Below are positions 6,887 to 7,671 of a stretch of 7,671 bases of DNA, in pieces. This DNA comes from W1P20-047 sp051878795 (lineage in GTDB: Bacteria; Actinomycetota; Coriobacteriia; Coriobacteriales; Eggerthellaceae). The stretch is taken from contig JBJEKU010000082.1 in the NCBI GenBank assembly GCA_051878795.1, positions 1 to 7,671 of the forward strand, written 5' to 3'. Position numbers and translations under genes: made by a program. How positions within the stretch are numbered: the stretch's first letter is position 1; the number at the start of each line of letters is the position of its first letter. The notes under the pieces were generated by a model. It saw only the letters and a program-made list of their open reading frames with translations. It did not search any database and was not told the DNA's origin.

Positions 6887-6920
6887 CGAAAACAGCCGCC
6901 TCACTATTGAAGCGGCTGTT
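6887..6920 (-). terminator. Rho-independent terminator after the membrane gene pair
   Basis: Read on the minus strand, AACAGCCGC (6920-6912) pairs with GCGGCTGTT (6899-6891), a perfect 9-bp stem with a 12-base loop, followed by TTTCGTTTC. It begins 20 bases beyond the stop of the 102-residue membrane protein and isolates that unit from the helicase gene downstream. Confidence 0.88.
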
Positions 6921-6939
6921 CGTCAATGAAAGTGCGAGG

Positions 6940-7248
6940 CTATTCTGCAAGGGCTTTAGAAAAGGTCCCCTTGGGGTCTTTTGCCAGCAGGTAGATCAAC
7001 CAAGCAGCCATGCCTGCGACAACGACAACCGCACCGAGCAGTGCGTCGTCGATCATTGCTGCGGTGTCGACGATTTCGATGAAAGCCTCTCCTTCGATCA
7101 GGCAGGCGATTCCGTCAACGACCCACATTAGGGCTGCGCCCCAGTACATCAAAGCAAGGGTGCCGATATGGTAGCGGGTATCGGGGGTCTTCGCATACCA
7201 GACCAGGGTTGCTACTACGGCTGCAAGGAGGGTGATAACCAAGGTCAT
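6940..7248 (-). CDS. Small integral membrane protein, second of a pair
   Basis: This 102-residue protein has three hydrophobic segments: about residues 2-18 (LVITLLAAVVATLVW), 28-52 (IGTLALMYWGAALMWVVDGI) and 66-90 (LLGAVVVVAGMAAWLIYLLA). A short charged tail (KDPKGTFSKALAE) follows. Acidic residues sit at the ends of the helices (Asp45 and the IDDA segment). I do not recognise a named family. The ATG at 7248 is only three bases after the stop of the partner gene. Its ribosome binding site AAAGGAGG lies within the last codons of that gene, so translation is probably coupled and the two proteins probably work together, perhaps as a complex. Function unknown. Confidence 0.85.
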   Translation of the reverse strand: MTLVITLLAAVVATLVWYAKTPDTRYHIGTLALMYWGAALMWVVDGIACLIEGEAFIEIVDTAAMIDDALLGAVVVVAGMAAWLIYLLAKDPKGTFSKALAE

Positions 7249-7251
7249 TTC

Positions 7252-7668
7252 CTATGCCTCCTTTGCGACGGTTTCAAGCTTGGAGCTGTGCTTTACCTTC
7301 GTATCTGCAATAGCTGCAACGCAGATCCAAACTGCGGTAACGAGCAGTGCCATGCCCACGCCGATGGTCGCCATCTCGCCCAGCATCACAGGAATTTCAG
7401 CAGGGGTATACATTGCGGTCAGGAAGGGTGGGAAGGGAACGACCTCTCCGTGCCACATGTGTTCGATACAGAGCAAGATTACACCGCCCCACAGCATGTT
7501 CATAAGCCAACCCAGCTTTCGGGTCCAGCAGATACCATCGGTTGCAGGGTCGGTAAGCTGATTGCCCTGGGCGTCGACGATGCCCTTTTCCTGTTCTTTG
7601 GTCTTAACGGCCTTTCGGACTGCGCTGACGACGATTGCTTCTGCGCCACCTACCAAAAAGCAAGCCAT
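7252..7668 (-). CDS. Integral membrane protein with E-H-x-W-H-G-E motif, first of a pair
   Basis: The 138-residue frame opens with ATG at 7668, three bases from the window edge, so an upstream start cannot be excluded and its ribosome binding site is not visible. Three hydrophobic stretches are seen: residues 1-17 (MACFLVGGAEAIVVSAV), about 52-68 (LGWLMNMLWGGVILL) and 95-122 (MLGEMATIGVGMALLVTAVW). A charged cytoplasmic-type loop (AVRKAVKTKEQEK) lies between the first two. Just after the second segment comes IEHMWHGEVVPFPPF, which clusters Glu, two His and Glu near the membrane surface and could bind a metal or cofactor; that is inference. I recall similar conserved hypothetical proteins but no characterised function. 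It is co-transcribed with the 102-residue membrane protein. Confidence 0.8.
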   Translation of the reverse strand: MACFLVGGAEAIVVSAVRKAVKTKEQEKGIVDAQGNQLTDPATDGICWTRKLGWLMNMLWGGVILLCIEHMWHGEVVPFPPFLTAMYTPAEIPVMLGEMATIGVGMALLVTAVWICVAAIADTKVKHSSKLETVAKEA

Positions 7669-7671
7669 TTT

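Overview
The window looks like ordinary chromosome from a Gram-positive bacterium of roughly balanced base composition. I favour the Coriobacteriia (Eggerthellaceae-like). That placement rests on overall protein style, strong GGAGG-type ribosome binding sites and a PASTA-like/OB-fold surface protein, not on any diagnostic marker, so treat it as moderate to low confidence. There is no rRNA, tRNA, CRISPR array, insertion sequence or phage gene here.

Layout, left to right. A minus-strand gene of unknown function (start at 260) runs off the left edge. A 345-base stretch without a convincing gene follows. Next, on the plus strand, is a domain-rich protein that looks extracytoplasmic (606-1787): a beta-rich region, a charged Lys/Glu/Asp/Ser linker, a PASTA-like segment and a tRNA_anti-like OB fold. 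It has no visible signal peptide, so its 5' end may be decayed or lost. A strong bidirectional hairpin terminator (1864-1899) separates it from the minus-strand HIT-family hydrolase hinT (1948-2313). The hinT/kinase divergent intergenic region carries a perfect 8-bp-arm palindrome and a reasonable plus-strand promoter. The plus-strand gene 2602-4359 encodes a three-part protein: degenerate winged helix, LicC-like nucleotidyltransferase fold and LicA/choline-kinase-like phosphotransferase. It converges on a minus-strand pcrA/uvrD-type superfamily 1 DNA helicase (4508-6754), which has a possible LexA-type operator in its upstream region. The right end holds a minus-strand pair of small integral membrane proteins (6940-7248 and 7252 to the edge), tightly coupled and closed by a hairpin terminator.

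The genes appear to be independent transcription units rather than one pathway: nucleotide-conjugate hydrolysis (hinT), a possible phosphocholine-type or other small-alcohol kinase, DNA repair (pcrA/uvrD) and an uncharacterised membrane module. I see no clear new multigene system. The items most worth a second look are the loss of catalytic signatures in the nucleotidyltransferase domain of the kinase fusion, the two-gene membrane module with an E-H-x-W-H-G-E motif, the apparent missing export signal of the OB-fold protein, and the palindromes upstream of hinT and the helicase.
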